A stretch of DNA of 64,000 nt from Rostratula benghalensis (taxonomy: Eukaryota > Chordata > Aves > Charadriiformes > Rostratulidae), in the NCBI GenBank assembly GCA_013399305.1, contig VXAI01000095.1, positions 1,884,256-1,948,255 of the forward strand. The letters are read 5' to 3'. Under the pieces are notes generated by a model that did not search any database, was not told the DNA's origin, and saw only the letters and a program-made list of their open reading frames with translations. Below, piece after piece: positions 21,397-35,136 of this stretch. How positions within the stretch are numbered: the first letter of the stretch is position 1; every line of letters starts with the position of its first letter. The position numbers and the translations under genes are program-made.

Positions 21397-24377
21397 CTGA
21401 AAGAGGAAAACCAAACGTACTGTAAGACTGAAGAGAAATAGCAATACAAAATGATGGTGCATATATACAAATTAGGAAATATTTATTTTGTAAAACTTCC
21501 AATAACAAATTCAAGAGGAGCAGTATTGAATAATTGAACAAACAAAACCCACTTTCATCAGAAGATCAATATACAAAGGTAATAGCACCTCAAGGGCACG
21601 CTGTGGCAGCTTAAACGCTGAGAAGAGCACATTGTTAAAGAACTATTTCTAATAACATCTGTTGTGCTTTTTTATTTTGCCCTTTGAAGTTCCTCCGGGC
21701 TGAGCTTGCAAAAAAGTATGTGCTTTTGCACAACCCACTTCATCCCCGCCCCCACAGAATGTGAACTACATGGAATCAGTGCCTGTGAGAATAAAAATCA
21801 GCTCTTCAACTCTCTGTTTCTAAAATATATTCTTCAAATAACGGCAAGATCTGCAGGACTCCAAAATACATACTGTCCAATTATTACATTTAGCAACAAT
21901 GAGGGGAACAAATCCTTTCCCTTCCAATTCATGCCAGGCTCTGCACACAGACATACACACCATTTATGTCCATCAATTTATTTCACACACGTCTTTCTCC
22001 ACCTTCCCCCGATACTCACTCTAAGTAGAATTAGAGAAACCAGAGCCTACAGACCCTGGCTCCTACTAACAAAAGCACCAATCATGTTGATTAAAGATAT
22101 ATTTCTCCCAAAAAAAAGTTTAAAGCCACATTCCAATGATTTTATTATATTTATAGCAACAATTCCCAACACACACACACGTTATTCAGTTGCAAATGAA
22201 AATAAAAAAGTTGTTAAGCAAGGGGAATTTCACAACAGGGAACCCTATAGTTCACACTACAGAACCCGTGTATGTGTGTGTATAAATAAATACAATTCAT
22301 AGTAAGATCATGTTTATACTAACACAGCAGTTCTGAAAGCGGCCTTTATAGTCACAATTCAGGGAAAGGTCTCCAACACAAAGTTCACTGTCTCCTCTTC
22401 TAATAGCCTGTAGCGCCATACTGGCACAAATTTTGTATTATTATTCTAATTTGAATAGGCCCCTATGCCCAATCCAATTTTATTACATTAAGTACATATT
22501 AATCTAAAAGCAATTAAAATAAGAAAGTTGTCAGTGTCAAGATTCTACCTTCTTTAGCAAAAAAATTAACGCCTTTAGAAGCTTAGCAAGACCGAAGAAC
22601 CACGGATCAGGAACAGCAGCACATTTTGTGAAGGTGACTGGTGCTGATGAGATTCTTCACCAGTGTGGATGTGAGAACCTGGGTGTGAATTCACCAGGGT
22701 GCTAAAGAGGAAGCCTCCTCCATTACTACTGCTCCTTGTCATATGGTGGGGGAATTGCCAAATGCAGTCCTTTTCCCTGTCCACCATAAATGGAACCCTA
22801 CGTGGTGTTTTATCAATTAGAAATGAAAAGAGCAAAGATTAACATAAGAATTGTAACACGACTCCTGTGCTGGTCTGAAGATATTCTACTGAGTTTCATA
22901 AAGGTCTTTTAGAAACTAAGATATTGCTAAATGTTTTTAAAGAAAAAAAAATCTTAGTAGAATTCGCTAATCTGGCATTTGCAACTACAGTATTCTTGTT
23001 CACGTAAGGATGAGCAGCAAATTCACAACATTAAAGCCAGAATTTCAAATTCACTATTTACTTTCTTTGTGGACTTCCTACTGTGCCAAAAGCCTGACCA
23101 TAAATGGATGATCTGATACGTCTCTTGAGTCTTTCAAGGGTAACTGAGCAAGGAGGAGTTATTCTAATTTAGCATTTTCCTGAAGCATTTGTACGGCAGG
23201 GATGGGAACACCTTTTCTGAGAATTCTACCATTTAACTCAGAAGTTATAGGGGAAAGAAGGAACACGGCAGAAAGAAGAAAAACCTTTCTATATCAGTAT
23301 TCTTCCTTCTGTATTAAAAACCGCAGCAAAACCTCATTTTGTGAGTGAATCAACTACATTCCTCAGCAGAAAACAACAAAATTTATTGGGATGCTTCTAG
23401 GTTAGTGATGAAATGTAGTTAAAGTGGCTGGAAAGTTTGGCTGGAGCTGAGAATACATACTAGAGCTAAATATATTCTTAAATACTAGGAGAAACCTCAC
23501 CACAGCTCGGTCACACAGAAAAATCAACCAACTGAAAAAGCAAAATGAAGTTCTGTGCTATCCCCAAGGTTCCTGAAAACTGTGAGACAGCTTTCATAGA
23601 ACCCTGGTTTTGTTAAATACAGTTATGCATCAATACCTATCCATTATAAATGAGTTCAAACAGTAGTTACAGACAGCCTGCACAGCATCGCATCACAAGA
23701 CAGATCTTGCACAATGGACAAAGAATAAAAATTAAGTAAATTTGGAAACATGTGAGGGAGGAAAAATTATTAGAAAATAGCATAATTTTCAACAAATTAT
23801 ATCCAAAAAAATGTTACAGTGTCTTCAATTTTCATCAAAAACACCAGAACATTTAAAGAACTGTTATAAAAAAAGAAAAGTCTGGGCTTTAATCTAGTAA
23901 TACATAGCATTTTATTACTCACTAGGCTGTCAGTGTTACCTTTAAATGCCAAAGCTGCGGTGTTCTGAGTTGAATTTCAGCTTCAGAACAATAACACTTT
24001 GTATAAACAATGAAGTTCTGTACAGCATTTTAGTCTATCCCATGATACCATTTCCTGCCCTCTGTTTTCAAGTATTTCGGTAGCTCGTGTGTTAAATCTG
24101 GACAGTGTCTTTCTTCCACACCCAATACAGTCATTTCCTGCAGCCCTTATTACAAGGCTCTGCCAACCCTTCAGAAACATTTCATGCTTTTAGTGGTGCT
24201 GTCAAAAACAACAAAGTCCTTGCCATGGCTTCTCTGCAACAGCAGGGCAGAGTCGAAGCATTTGTTCTGACAAAAGGCTGAGCATTTCTTAAAGTGAGTG
24301 TTTAGAAAAACATATTAAGAGCGGGAGAAGCAAAAAATTGTCCTCAGTGTGCAATACTGTGGGTACGAATCCCTTTG

Positions 24378-24387
24378 CTATAAATAG
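24378..24387. promoter_or_regulatory. MEF2 consensus CTATAAATAG in MEF2A intron
   Basis: Exact match to CTAWWWWTAG. Could be an autoregulatory site, but the number found in the window is near chance expectation. Confidence 0.25.
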
Positions 24388-27300
24388 CAGGCACTGAACC
24401 TTTAGCAAACACTGAAGTATCTGTATTGATTATCTGAAAAATCATAAGCTGGGCCTGCAGTAAAACTGTAGAATATTCACTGTCAATATGAAATGTAAAG
24501 CCTTTTTGCCTGTTAATAATCTAATAGGAAAATCAAATCACAAGTTAAGAGTGAAAGGATAACTAAAAGCATGGTGTTTCACAGAGTAAAGTCAGGAGCC
24601 AGAAAAAGATAATGATTACAGGATGATGCAACTCCACGGCACTTTGCCAAACTGAGGCTTTAATAACCCCATAAATTCTACTTACTATTTAGTACAATAC
24701 TGAAACTGTATCTATCCCACCTACTATAGATCTTTCCCAAAGACAATTACTTTATGTTTAAAAACACTATCATACTGAAAAATAGAATATAAACCTGCAT
24801 GTATTCTATAAAGACTACTATTGCTCTTACTTTCATAAGAACAGTTCTATTAAACTCTAATTCTTTAAAATAGATTATGAAAGCATTTTAAACACTTATT
24901 TGTATAACAGATACCAATGCAAAGACAGTAAGCTCTTCATTATATGAATCATAATTTAATTAGATTTTATAACAAACATCGCCAATGTACGTTAGCCTAG
25001 TTGTTTAGTCAGAAAATGTTTCATTTTGAAATAACTTCTTTTCTGAAGCTAAATGTTAAAACCCACCCATTTTAACAACTGTATATTCTGCCTTCAGAAA
25101 CGTAATACAGCTTAATCTCATTTATTGTCCTGCAGCCCAAGATGTAGCATGCAATTACATGAGCCAGACTCATATTTCACTCTATAAATCACATCAGCTG
25201 AAACAATGAACACACGTGGCTGGAAAGTACTCCATGTACTTATTACTACTCAAGGAATAAATTATAATCGTTGATGCCATTAATCTTTTTTTGTGGTTCA
25301 CCTTTGGAGAAACTGAACAGTTATAGACAGATTTGGAAGATAACTGAAGGCCAGCAGCTAAGCAATGAGATGAAGCAAAAATAAGAACAGTAGTAAACAA
25401 GTAACTATGCCTGAGGTGACATCATACAACCCCACAAACGTCACACAACTAGAGGTAAACCGAAAATTGCATCTGCAATAAACCATAGTTATACTATGTG
25501 CCTAGAAGACCAGATAAAATGTATTTTAAGAAAAACATTTACATGTAGGATCTGGAAGGGGCCGGGGGGACAAACATACAGCAAGCTAATATAACAATAG
25601 TATTTCTGTGTGCATTAGCTGCTCAATTGTTACCTTATTTTTTTTAGATATGACAGTGGAGATTCTGAAAAAAAACCAACAAAACAAGACAACAGTATTT
25701 GCAGTTCATACCATTCTAAGCTTTGCACAGGAAGCACTGCTGATTCTACCATCATTTCAAAAACTCCTCTCCAGCTTTGGAAAATATTTTACTATAACAT
25801 CTCAAGGAAATAGGTGAAATAAATGTACTTCCACTGAGCTTTACAAATCAATATTCAGATAATACTATGATTAAAGTACTCCTTTGACAGTAATGCAAGA
25901 TTTTGGAATGTCTGACGTAAGGTTTATATTTCTGAGGCAGTACTTCAGATATTAAAACAAGTGAAAAGAAATACACATGACTAAATGTCAAGGGAATGCT
26001 TACTCATGCTACAAAACTAAAAAACCCCTCACTTCCCAGGTTGATGGAAATTTTTTTTTGCTTAAAGTTACATAAAAGGAGACAATTTTCAAGGTTATTT
26101 AGATTTTAAATGGGCCTTCTTCAAGACAAGGGTTATTATTCAAAATGCTGCAGCAAATCTAAAACAAAGGCACACTGCTTTTGTATCTAAATGTTATTCA
26201 GCTTCGTGTGACACATTAGCAGGGCCAATTGAATGCTTTTAGGTCTTTTGTCAACTAAATAGTTCACAGTTAATGAAATCAGAGTTCTACTTTCTGAATT
26301 TCTTGATTTCTATGTATCTATACAAAGCCAAGGTAGAGAATGGTAAAGAACCGACAACGGAAGTGTTATGTTTAGAACATCTGAGGACGTGTGTTGTGGC
26401 AGCCTGGGCAAAGTGACATTATACAAGTGTTGAGACTTCACAGAACCAGATACACTGCAATACTTCCACCCAGCTAGAAGAGTAATCATTTGTTAAACGT
26501 GTGGCAAATTCGAACCTGAATCATCTTGTAAATAATAATATATGAATTTCAACTAAGATCTAAGGATAGTTCAGGGGCTGAACAGACCACATGTGGATGG
26601 GTGGTTTCCAAGGAGATCTTGCTGAAAAAAAGCCTCAAATGCTTTCTTCCACCAGCATATTTTTAATGCTGATCTCAGCTCATTTCTTGTCAGCTGATCT
26701 AATGAGAGAATGATGGATGGATCAAACTTTGTTATCTGCTGACAGCATCTAGCAAAGGAAAAGGGTTCAGCATGCAGCCCTGTGAACCAGCTGGTCTGCA
26801 GTCCACTTCCACTCCTTTTCCTCCAGGAGAGCTCAAAAGCTGCTAAGACAAAATAGGTTGTTCTCAGTGCTCTTCAGGGATCCTTCAACTACTTCCCTGG
26901 AGGAGGGTCAAACGCAGACCGTAGTATTTGCCTGCATAATCTTAAAGATCAGAGAAAGGCAAAACATTATGCCAACTCTATTGAAATTACAAGGCCTTTG
27001 TCCACTGCATTTAGCATCAGCTGAATGCACATTAAATCAAGCCCCTTTCCATACAAGCTGGGAAGTGAGGAGCTCAGTCAACCTGTGACACACTACCTGT
27101 CACACCAAAGGGAAAGTACAGCAAATCAGAAATATCACCAGTAATGCATTACCCTCAGGAGAAATACGCCCAAGGTTTACAGCTGCTTTACTGAAGTGGT
27201 CATCTCTAACAACAGCACCGAGGTTTTTCTCTGATGGTGATGATAGGGGCTGATGAGTGGGAGTGGAGGGACAAGAAAATGTTTTCTCAAGGAAGAGATC

Positions 27301-30149
27301 TGGTTTCAAGCAAAATTCGTGCAAGAGCTATGTTTTTCCAGAGTTAGTTGGATACTCCTCATCGGGGTGTCTCATTTAATAAACAACACAACATGAATAG
27401 AGAGGTATGCACAGAAAGCTGTTTTGTAATTCTGGTGTACTCAGAAGAACTGCAGCACATTAGACACTTGACTCAGACTTGTGAAAGACCAAGCTGAAAA
27501 ATTCTTTTATAATCAGACATGTAGAACAAGCTCTCCCAATCAGCCAAGCCCTCAAGACAAAGGGAGCCACTTACAGACGTGGCCTTTCACAGCCCTGTGT
27601 CCTGATCCCTTTCTAGCAACACACAAGCAGTTTCCAGGTGCACACAAGCTGTCAATCCCACCTCTACACAATCCTTCCCAAGGCCAGGATAAAAGATCAC
27701 ACACGATCTAGCCTGGCTCTTATTAGGGATCCAATAGCTCACAACACAGTTTTTCAAGCTGGTATATCCTTCAGCTCTATTCCAAAGAAATTCAGTATTC
27801 CTAAAGTTATTTCACGTTCTCTGAAGCTGAAGACAAGCAAGCACATTAGAGAAGATACAGCTCTGGAACAAAGAGGAGAAAAGCAGTACTCAAGACTAGA
27901 ACTTTCTTATCCGTTCCCTTGATGATAAAATTGTAAGAGGAAAGCTAATTTCCCGGATTAACTGGGTCCATAAACCATATTACTAATTAGTAGAGTTACT
28001 TCACTGACAAAGAAATACATAGACAGATAACATCGTGTCCTTGCAAGATCATAAAGAACCTCTATTTCAAACAGCTCCTTCAGAATCACCCAGGACTGGG
28101 AAGAACTGAGGGAGCTCATCTTAGTCCAAAGTTCTCAGGGTTTATGGTTTTCATGCAACCTTGGCAACAAAGGCAGCTCACATCCTTTGCGTGGTTCTAG
28201 CTCAACAGCATACATGAAAGCTATGGAAGAAAAAGTAGGGATTGGGTAATGGTGGTACTTCTTTTGAGCCCTTCTGAATCTCAGAGTCCTCAAGGATGAG
28301 ACAACTTCACTGGGAGTGCACTTCATTGGCAACCTGCAGATGATTCAAAGTGTAATACTGAACCTTCTGGAACGTAGTGAAGCAAATCTCCTCATGACAA
28401 ATTTGAAAGTGATCCATCCATCACGCCCTTTCGGTTCCAAGTCAAAGAAACCCCTACTTGGGTACTCAGGGCAGGTGAGGGCAGACTTTGCTGAATTAGA
28501 ATCCACAGCCTTTTGAAAGGGGTAATACAGACACATCGCACCTGCTCAAGCCATGATGATACTAACAACAAATAGCAATTTGTAAACATCTGTTGATATG
28601 AGATTCTTGAAGCATATTAGATGCTCATCATGAACTGAACAGGGTTTAACACTGACCATGGGCAATGAGATCATTAAAATTCTAGTTCCAAAACATATGA
28701 TCTGATTAACAGAAGAAAAAAAAAAATAGCTCAAAAGCAAACACTATTTTAATGCCAGACGTTTTCCCCCTCTCAAAACTGATATGCTTGCCAAGTAAAA
28801 ATTTTCAGCAAGTCTTTTTTATGTGGTGGGTAAAATTTTAAAAATATTCAAAAATAAAAATGCTTTTTTAGGGTTATGACAGCTGCATGTGAAGTAAGCT
28901 CTCATTATTATAAAACAATCCCAAAATTTTCTGCTCTAGACCCAAAACCACCGCTTACCAATCTTTGCTACAACACACAGGTATTTTTACTCAGTAATTT
29001 TCCACAGAAAAACTGTTATGTTGGCAGACTGGTTGCTAAAGCAAATCATATCTATTCCAATCAAGTTACACAGGGCTTGAGAAAGAGACTCATGTGAACT
29101 AAACACAAGCCATTTTATGCAACATCTTTGTTTGAACTGGGTCCCAGCTATGCAAGATAACCATTACTTGCTTTTTACTCAGCAATAAAGGCCCGTAAGT
29201 ATCTTTCAATGAGATGAGAACAAAATCTCCACTGCTCAAAACTTCATAATGTTGAGCAAGATCTGTGTTTTTCCTTTTCCTTCAGGTAATGTCAGTACTC
29301 CATCTTTATCTTTGACATGTCTCCTGTAAATGGAGAGCTGCAAAACTGACACATGTCCTGCCATAACAATATCCATAGAAGAATTCTCCATTCCTGAAGT
29401 TTAAAAGATTGAAAGCTAAAAGAAGAAAATATGGGGACTTAAAAGTGAATTCTATAATAAACGTGGCAAGAAACTGGAACCATTGTTGTCTGCAGACATA
29501 ATTAACTTGATACACTTCAACGGCAGCTGTCAAGCTCAAATTGACAAGTTACAGATTTGCTTAATCTGGTTCTGTAGTTTCTTGATTTTGGTTGCCATCG
29601 AGAAGGTTACTGCGCTCCTGAGAGTATTTTAAAGAAGCCAGGGCATATTCTAGTAGAAAGTGGAGCTCTGACATCTTAGGGTATTCTGTGCCTTAGCCTT
29701 ACGGTGTGAACTTGGTATTTGAATTTCACTAGAGTTTTTTCTTATAGATGTTCCACTGTTCCTGTAGAGCCACAACTCTGGTATGAAGAATCTTTCTGGA
29801 AATGAGTGGGTATACACATAACATTTTGGGTGCGATGTTCTGGAAAGTAAGAGATAAGCGACGCGTTTTGACTTTTCGCATAAACTATTAATAAACGCAA
29901 GAAGGAAAACATTTTACTGCATTAAATATGTTCACCAAGCTGCTGGGACTGGGTATTTCTACAGTTTAATATTCTACAGCAGCTGCTGTAAACAACTGTT
30001 TTATTCACTTATTGAAAGGAGGAGTTAAGTCTGAGGCTGCTGCTACTAAAGCCCGATTTTGGAAAAGAGGCCTGAAATGGCTTGATAATAAACTTATTTA
30101 GTCTGACTTGAGAAATACTATGGAAATCAACACCTGACCTCCACAGTTT

Positions 30150-30159
30150 CTAAAAATAG
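30150..30159. promoter_or_regulatory. MEF2 consensus CTAAAAATAG in MEF2A intron
   Basis: Exact match to CTAWWWWTAG, identical to the copy near the beta exon. Function is untested. Confidence 0.25.
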
Positions 30160-31308
30160 TGCTCTTTCTTCAACTGAGGAAGTTTCCTCCATTTAAAAAT
30201 CTTGCTTACCTGATGAAACCACACTTTTTAATATTTCATATCTTTGCTGCACATAGGCAAAGAACGGATAAAGAGTGGAAAGTCAATCCCATGCTTGCAG
30301 CCTTGTAGTTGCAGCATTTTTTATTCATAAATTCAATTGCCTGACTTTGTGTTCAAAGAACTTCTCCCCAGTTGCCACAATTTGCCAGTGGGCAAATACT
30401 GAAAGGTCAACAGTTGCTTCTCTAATTCCTTGCTATGAACACATACCCAGGAGAGTTATGTGTATTTCCAAAATTGACCTTCAATTACCAAAGCATCTTA
30501 AGGAATGGAAGGAACATGAAGGAAGCTGGGTGAACTGTCATTTATTTTGTTTTTCTGTGGCGTGATAAATTTCAGTGGTTGCCTGCTCTCTATCAGAGCA
30601 CCAGATTTTGTTTAGGGGAGACAAAACATTATTTAAATGAAAAAACGCTATCATATTTTTTTACTGATGATAAAAAAACACTGTGAATTTGATTTTTGGC
30701 AAGATCACCAATTTGTTTTTGAAAGAAATTCTGATCATCTTCCAAAATTAAGACAGAACCTAGTGATCAGCTTCCAAAATTTATCGCTGTCTTTGTATAA
30801 CTGCTAGAAAATAATTAGCAAGATAGACACAGCAACACAAACAATACAGCCTGTATTTTCTTCATTTTGATTAGCACCACAACCAGTATCGAACATCCAG
30901 GTCCTGAGAATACCAAAGCTGAGAACACAGCTGAGTTGTCTTTACTGTAATAGATTAGTGAGCAGTGCAGTGAATTTAATAAAAAATAAGAAATTTGGTG
31001 AATGTAAGATCTATTTAGAGTGCTGTAATTACACCTGTAGAGAAACACAAAAGCAAGAGCAGCATGCTACTACTAAAAACCACTAAATAAATGCAAATAT
31101 TACTGAAGTGGAAAGGGCATGGGAGTAAAAAGTTAAACACCTGATAAGGATTTACAAGACTTTACAATTAAAAGGCAACTGAGAAAATTACAACTGTTGC
31201 TCTTCCACAACCCCTTTTGTGAGAGAGTCAAAATAAAAATCTGCTTTTGAATAACTGTGAAACTAAAACCAGAATGCTATTTTTTAAAAAACATGACACC
31301 TCACTTAC

Positions 31309-31368
31309 CAACTGGACTGGTACCAGCTCCATTTGGCACTGTGAGGTCAGTTGTCCCCAGCATTCCAC
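31309..31368 (-). CDS. MEF2A: MEF2A 60-nt coding exon (GMLGTTDLTVPNG)
   Basis: Encodes 20 codons starting with the last two bases of Gly-204: GMLGTTDLTVPNGAGTSPVG. Acceptor TTACTAG|GT, donor G|GTAAGTGA. Its length is a multiple of three and both junctions share a phase, so skipping would delete 20 residues without a frameshift. It matches the MEF2A family sequence closely. Confidence 0.95.
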
Positions 31369-31585
31369 CTAGTAATAATAAGCCAGAGTATTAAACAAAC
31401 TTGCTCTCATTACAGTATCATACCCATCATTTTGTATTTCAAAATTTAAGCCATGAAAAAAAGAAATGCACTGATGCCACTAAGACCTTGTTACTTGGAT
31501 TTTTTGTTTGTTTGTGGGCTTTTTTTTTTTTTTTTTTTAATTAAAGAGGGTATGCGAGGAGAGCACAATCATAGTGAGATCTTAC
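31369..31585 (-). other. MEF2A: MEF2A short intron (217 nt)
   Basis: Donor GTAAGATC, acceptor ATTACTAG. The gene strand is A-rich just inside the donor side (a T19 run on the + strand at 31520-31538). Retention would add a few residues (GKISL) and then a stop. Confidence 0.92.
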
Positions 31586-31805
31586 CTGCGTTGCCAGTAC
31601 TTGGTGGTCTCTGAGGGGCCCCAGGCGAGACGTTCCGATGCAGGGTGGTCTGAGGTGGGGAGAGCATGGTCGTGTCCGTTAAGGATGAACTGGCTGCCAG
31701 TGATGGGGATACGAGGGAACTCCCTGGGTTACTGTAGGTTAAGGTGTTGGGATTGGACACTGGAACTGTAACCGACATCGAGAAGTTCTGAGCGGGCAAG
31801 CCAGG
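31586..31805 (-). CDS. MEF2A: MEF2A coding exon after alpha (PGLPAQNFSMSV)
   Basis: 220 nt, residues 131-203 plus one base. The translation starts PGLPAQNFSMSVTVPVSNPN and continues through NPGSSLVSPSLAASSSLTD, TTMLSPPQTTLHRNVSPGAPQ and RPPSTGNAG, matching the MEF2A transactivation region. The acceptor is TTTCCTCCAG|CCT and the donor is CAG|GTAAGATC. It follows either alpha exon in phase 0 (alpha1 ends KRGP, alpha2 ends HKIA). It is rich in Ser/Thr-Pro sites typical of kinase-regulated activation domains. Confidence 0.97.
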
Positions 31806-32570
31806 CTGGAGGAAAGACAACAAGGAACACACACAAGACAACAGCATTAGCATTAACTACATTTGCAGAAACAGCACATTGTAAAAATACACATTAAAAA
31901 AGTTTGCCAAGAATTATTAAGTTAAAAAAAAAATAATTAATTATGTTAGTTTTTAAACTGTCAAGCATACAATTTTAAAACATCCATTTGTTGTACAGTA
32001 TGGTGTTAAACACTTATACATCATGTAAATACAGTTCCAAAAGAATTATTCATAAACTTCTAAAATACTGAAAGTTCAAATACAAAAACCTGAAGATATT
32101 CACATGAATTTGCAAGCTAAGAAATACAACAGATTTATCAGTTAATTTGGATTATTACAAAGCAATGACAAGTTAAACATGTCAACAAATCAATGAACCA
32201 TTGCACCTTCAAAATGTAAGCATGCACATTATAAAATAAAGTCAGTCATTACACAAAAAAAAGTTAGTAATAACATTTTCTATTAATAACCTTGCCAAAA
32301 TATTGCTACAATTTTTTTTTTCTTTTTCAACAGGCTAAAAACAGTAAACAGAAATTCACTAAATTCAGTAATTTGTATTTAAACATTTCAACTGTCATTA
32401 TTCACAACTGTTACATAAAACCCCACTTTGAATAGCCACTCCCATCTTTCTTTTTTGCAAATCTCATTTTTTAAAATTCTAATTTTTACAGCATTACTTG
32501 AAAGGCAGCTATTTTTCTGAAGCATATATGTTTGTTATTCAACAACTATTTGAATCAAAAGCTTAGATGC

Positions 32571-32717
32571 CTGCCCATCTATGGTACTCATTTGCTTATG
32601 ACTAACTTCTTTGGCCTTTGTCTCATTCCTATCCTTTGGCAGTGATAGGGTTCTGAAACAAAAGGATTATTTTCTTTCACAACTCTTGTAATTACTGGAA
32701 ACAAAACCATGACAGGT
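32571..32717. repeat. direct repeat copy A
   Basis: About 147 bp similar, in the same orientation, to 33363-33510. The first 24 bases (ctgcccatctatggtact and on) are identical, and further shared blocks are ctcattcctatcctttg and cagtgat. Looser similarity seems to extend some 100 bp further. The pair could be an intronic segmental duplication or two insertions of an unrecognised interspersed element. Confidence 0.7.
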
Positions 32718-33362
32718 ACAACTTGAGGGTGAAAATTCAGTAGTATTAATTGAAAGAATAGGGAGACAATAGCTTTGATTTAGAGGTCAAATGCAGATGA
32801 CAAACATTCATGGCCTAGCAAGTATACTTAAAAAGATGCATTTTTGTTGTATGCAACTTAAAATTTACTTTGAATTATACTTCTGTACAACAACTTTGAT
32901 AATATTAGAAATACAACAGTAAATATACTAGCAAAAGGAGCATAACACATTTTCTACGAGAAACAAAATCTCTTAGTACTACTGAGAGCCAATGACATTG
33001 TCCCTGCTGAAGCATTCCTAGGAATAATTATCAATTTTTGGCACAGATGGTAGGAAAAAGTAATGAATCACAGTGACGTAATGCTAGCAAATCATTCACA
33101 GTATCTAACTAATGACAAGCTCTACTGGTATTTGTTTTCACGGGAAACTACTTCAAGAAAGGATTTAGTATTTACAAAAAAAAAAAAAAAAGGTTGGATT
33201 TAAACACCATGCTATGAAGTAACTCAAACTAAACTTGAAATACCTGAAGTACACTAAAAACAATGCTAGAAGCTAACAGTTGGAACATTTTTTTCTGTAG
33301 GTTTCTCAACACAGAAGTAATAAATGACAGCTTCCCCCCACACCTTACAATAAAGGCTGTCT

Positions 33363-33510
33363 CTGCCCATCTATGGTACTCATTTGGTTATGACTGAATT
33401 CTTCACACTTTGCCTCATTCCTATCCTTTGACAGTGATGAGTGCACCAGAACAAAAGAAATTATGTTCTTATACAGGCCCTTAAGTACTGGAAGTAGAAC
33501 CATAACAGGT
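33363..33510. repeat. direct repeat copy B
   Basis: Partner of 32571-32717, offset 792 bp, by-eye identity about three quarters. No third copy was noticed in the window. Confidence 0.7.
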
Positions 33511-34933
33511 CTGATTTAAGTTACAAATACAGAACCACAGCACTAAAAAAAAATAGCATTGCCTTTTTGATTTACACTGATGTTCACACAGATAATTTAG
33601 GCTGCTCATGAAGACCACAGAATATCAAGGGAGCGCAATTTAGCTGTATCATGCTGAGAAATGAGGCCTGATGATGTCTCAACACAGAAGTGTTGGATAT
33701 CAAAAGCTTCAAAACAAAGCAGGAACAAAAGATTTTGGCTTTATTCAAGTATAAAGAACTTGCTAAAAGAAGTGATGCTGGGTGTCATGACTGTCAATTT
33801 GCTGTTAACTCCCAGAGATGGTCTTATTGCTCTGAACAATGAAATAATTTCTATAATCAGCAAGTCATTTGGGGACACACCACTCAATTACCCCGGTGTC
33901 TCTGCCGATTAACCTAGCCAGTCCATTTACTTTAATTGCTACAAGATTTGCAATGTTAAAAAATTCGAAGGCTGTGGCAGAGCACTATATTAGTTTTCTC
34001 AGAAAACACTTCTCCTGTAATAGTCAACACTGCTTTTTGTAGATAGAAATTAAGTGTCATTAAAAACATGTAACATTTACACTACTGTTACCCTCAAACT
34101 ACTTGAGGTCTAGAGCCCAATAATTCTCTCCCATGAGTCCTTCTCTGAAGTCTTAGACCCCAAAATTGAAGAGGTTGTATGAAACTGATGAGAATGTGAA
34201 CCATCTGCCCAGTAAATATGTGGCATTCAGGCACTGAAATTTTCATTGTCTGAATCAGGTAACTCTAAAATAAATAAAAAGGATCCTTTGACCACACTAT
34301 ACGCTAGGAGATCCTATCTTTCTAAAGCAATTAAGTGACTTATGGCTGCAAATTAGGCAGTTGGGACAAAATTTTCAAAGATCTTTTCAATGTCCAAAGA
34401 AATATCTGTTGGAATTTCAATAGGAGTAAGATGCCAATCTCTTGAGGCTCCTGTTGCACTCCTATCTTTAGTCTTCCATAAAATAAAATTCCCCTGATTT
34501 AATGACAAAAGAAATCTGATTCTATTTGCTAGCTTGTAACATATTGTGAAAATCTTGATTAACAGACAGTTAAAAAGCTACAAGATGTAAATAACTATCC
34601 TGCATCCCACAGCAAAATCTATCTTTATCATAATATTTTAGGTAGGATTAGGCAACGCAGCTAGGCTCCTGAAATTTAGAAATGTTACCTCATGTTCATA
34701 AGGTAACAAAAATTGAGAGTGCAAGAGAGAAGCTACAGATAAATCTTCTTATTCTTTAAGATAAAATGTATTTTAACAAGATCAAGTATCAGCATCTCAT
34801 TTTTCTTCAAAATATATATTCCCTTTTCAAACCATTACATCCTCTTGTCTTTGCAGTGGTTTTCAGTGGTAAGCAAACACCGTGAAAATTCTCATGCACT
34901 TAATAGAAGCACAAACCATACTTTAGTACTCAC

Positions 34934-35071
34934 TGCGATTTTATGATTCCGCATCATATTATCAAACTCTTCATTAATTTTTTTATATTTTTCTTCTGTA
35001 TGTGGCGTGAGCACATATGAAGTGTCAGGGTCCGGGCTGTCGCACCCTCTGTGTTCCTTCTTGTTCAGAGC
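34934..35071 (-). CDS. MEF2A: MEF2A alternative exon alpha2 (ALNKKEHRGC)
   Basis: 138 nt, 46 codons, phase 0 at both ends. It begins ALNKKEHRGCDSPDPDTSYV, then LTPHTEEKYKKINEEFDN, and ends MMRNHKIA, the hallmark of the MEF2 alpha2 exon, which is enriched in striated muscle and brain. The acceptor is TTATTTAG|GCT and the donor is GCA|GTGAGT. It replaces alpha1 directly after the MEF2 domain, giving 501 residues without beta. The exon changes the kinase-accessible segment next to the DNA-binding domain. It lies only 65 nt downstream of alpha1. Confidence 0.96.
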
Positions 35072-35136
35072 CTAAATAATGAAGTTAATAAAAAGGATCA
35101 ACAAATAAAAAGTAGAGATAAAATAAAAGTACTTAC
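35072..35136 (-). other. MEF2A: 65-nt intron between mutually exclusive exons
   Basis: GTAAGT to TTTAG, with a TATTAAC branch-point-like motif whose A is about 52 nt from the donor. This is close to the minimum distance for spliceosome assembly in vertebrates, so joining alpha1 to alpha2 should be sterically disfavoured. That is inference. Confidence 0.85.

Larger units (their letters stand above)
21397..31308 (-). other. MEF2A: MEF2A intron (9912 nt)
   Basis: Donor GTAAGTGA at 31308, acceptor CTTTCAG at 21397. It is A/T-rich with no recognised exon. Perfect MEF2 consensus sites lie at 24378-24387 and 30150-30159. Frames at 21706-22302 and 30275-30565 have no recognisable domains and show no coding-like composition. 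Confidence 0.85.
31806..34933 (-). other. MEF2A: MEF2A intron downstream of alpha2 (3128 nt)
   Basis: Donor GTGAGTAC at 34933 when alpha2 is used; acceptor TCCTCCAG. It contains a diverged direct repeat pair (32571-32717 and 33363-33510), an A16 run at 33176-33191 and otherwise A/T-rich unique sequence. No exon was recognised; the 83-codon frame at 33661-33912 has no family match I know. Confidence 0.85.

Noticed and set aside
21706..22302. 198-codon + strand frame, the longest in the window
   Set aside because: It lies in an A/T-rich intron antisense to MEF2A, with no domain, no family resemblance and low-complexity content. Length alone is weak evidence in 64 kb.
28079..28140. Possible CR1 3'-end fragment (gggagctcatcttagtccaa)
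   Set aside because: The likeness to CR1 tails is limited to about 55 bases without the terminal simple repeat, so it is too weak to annotate.
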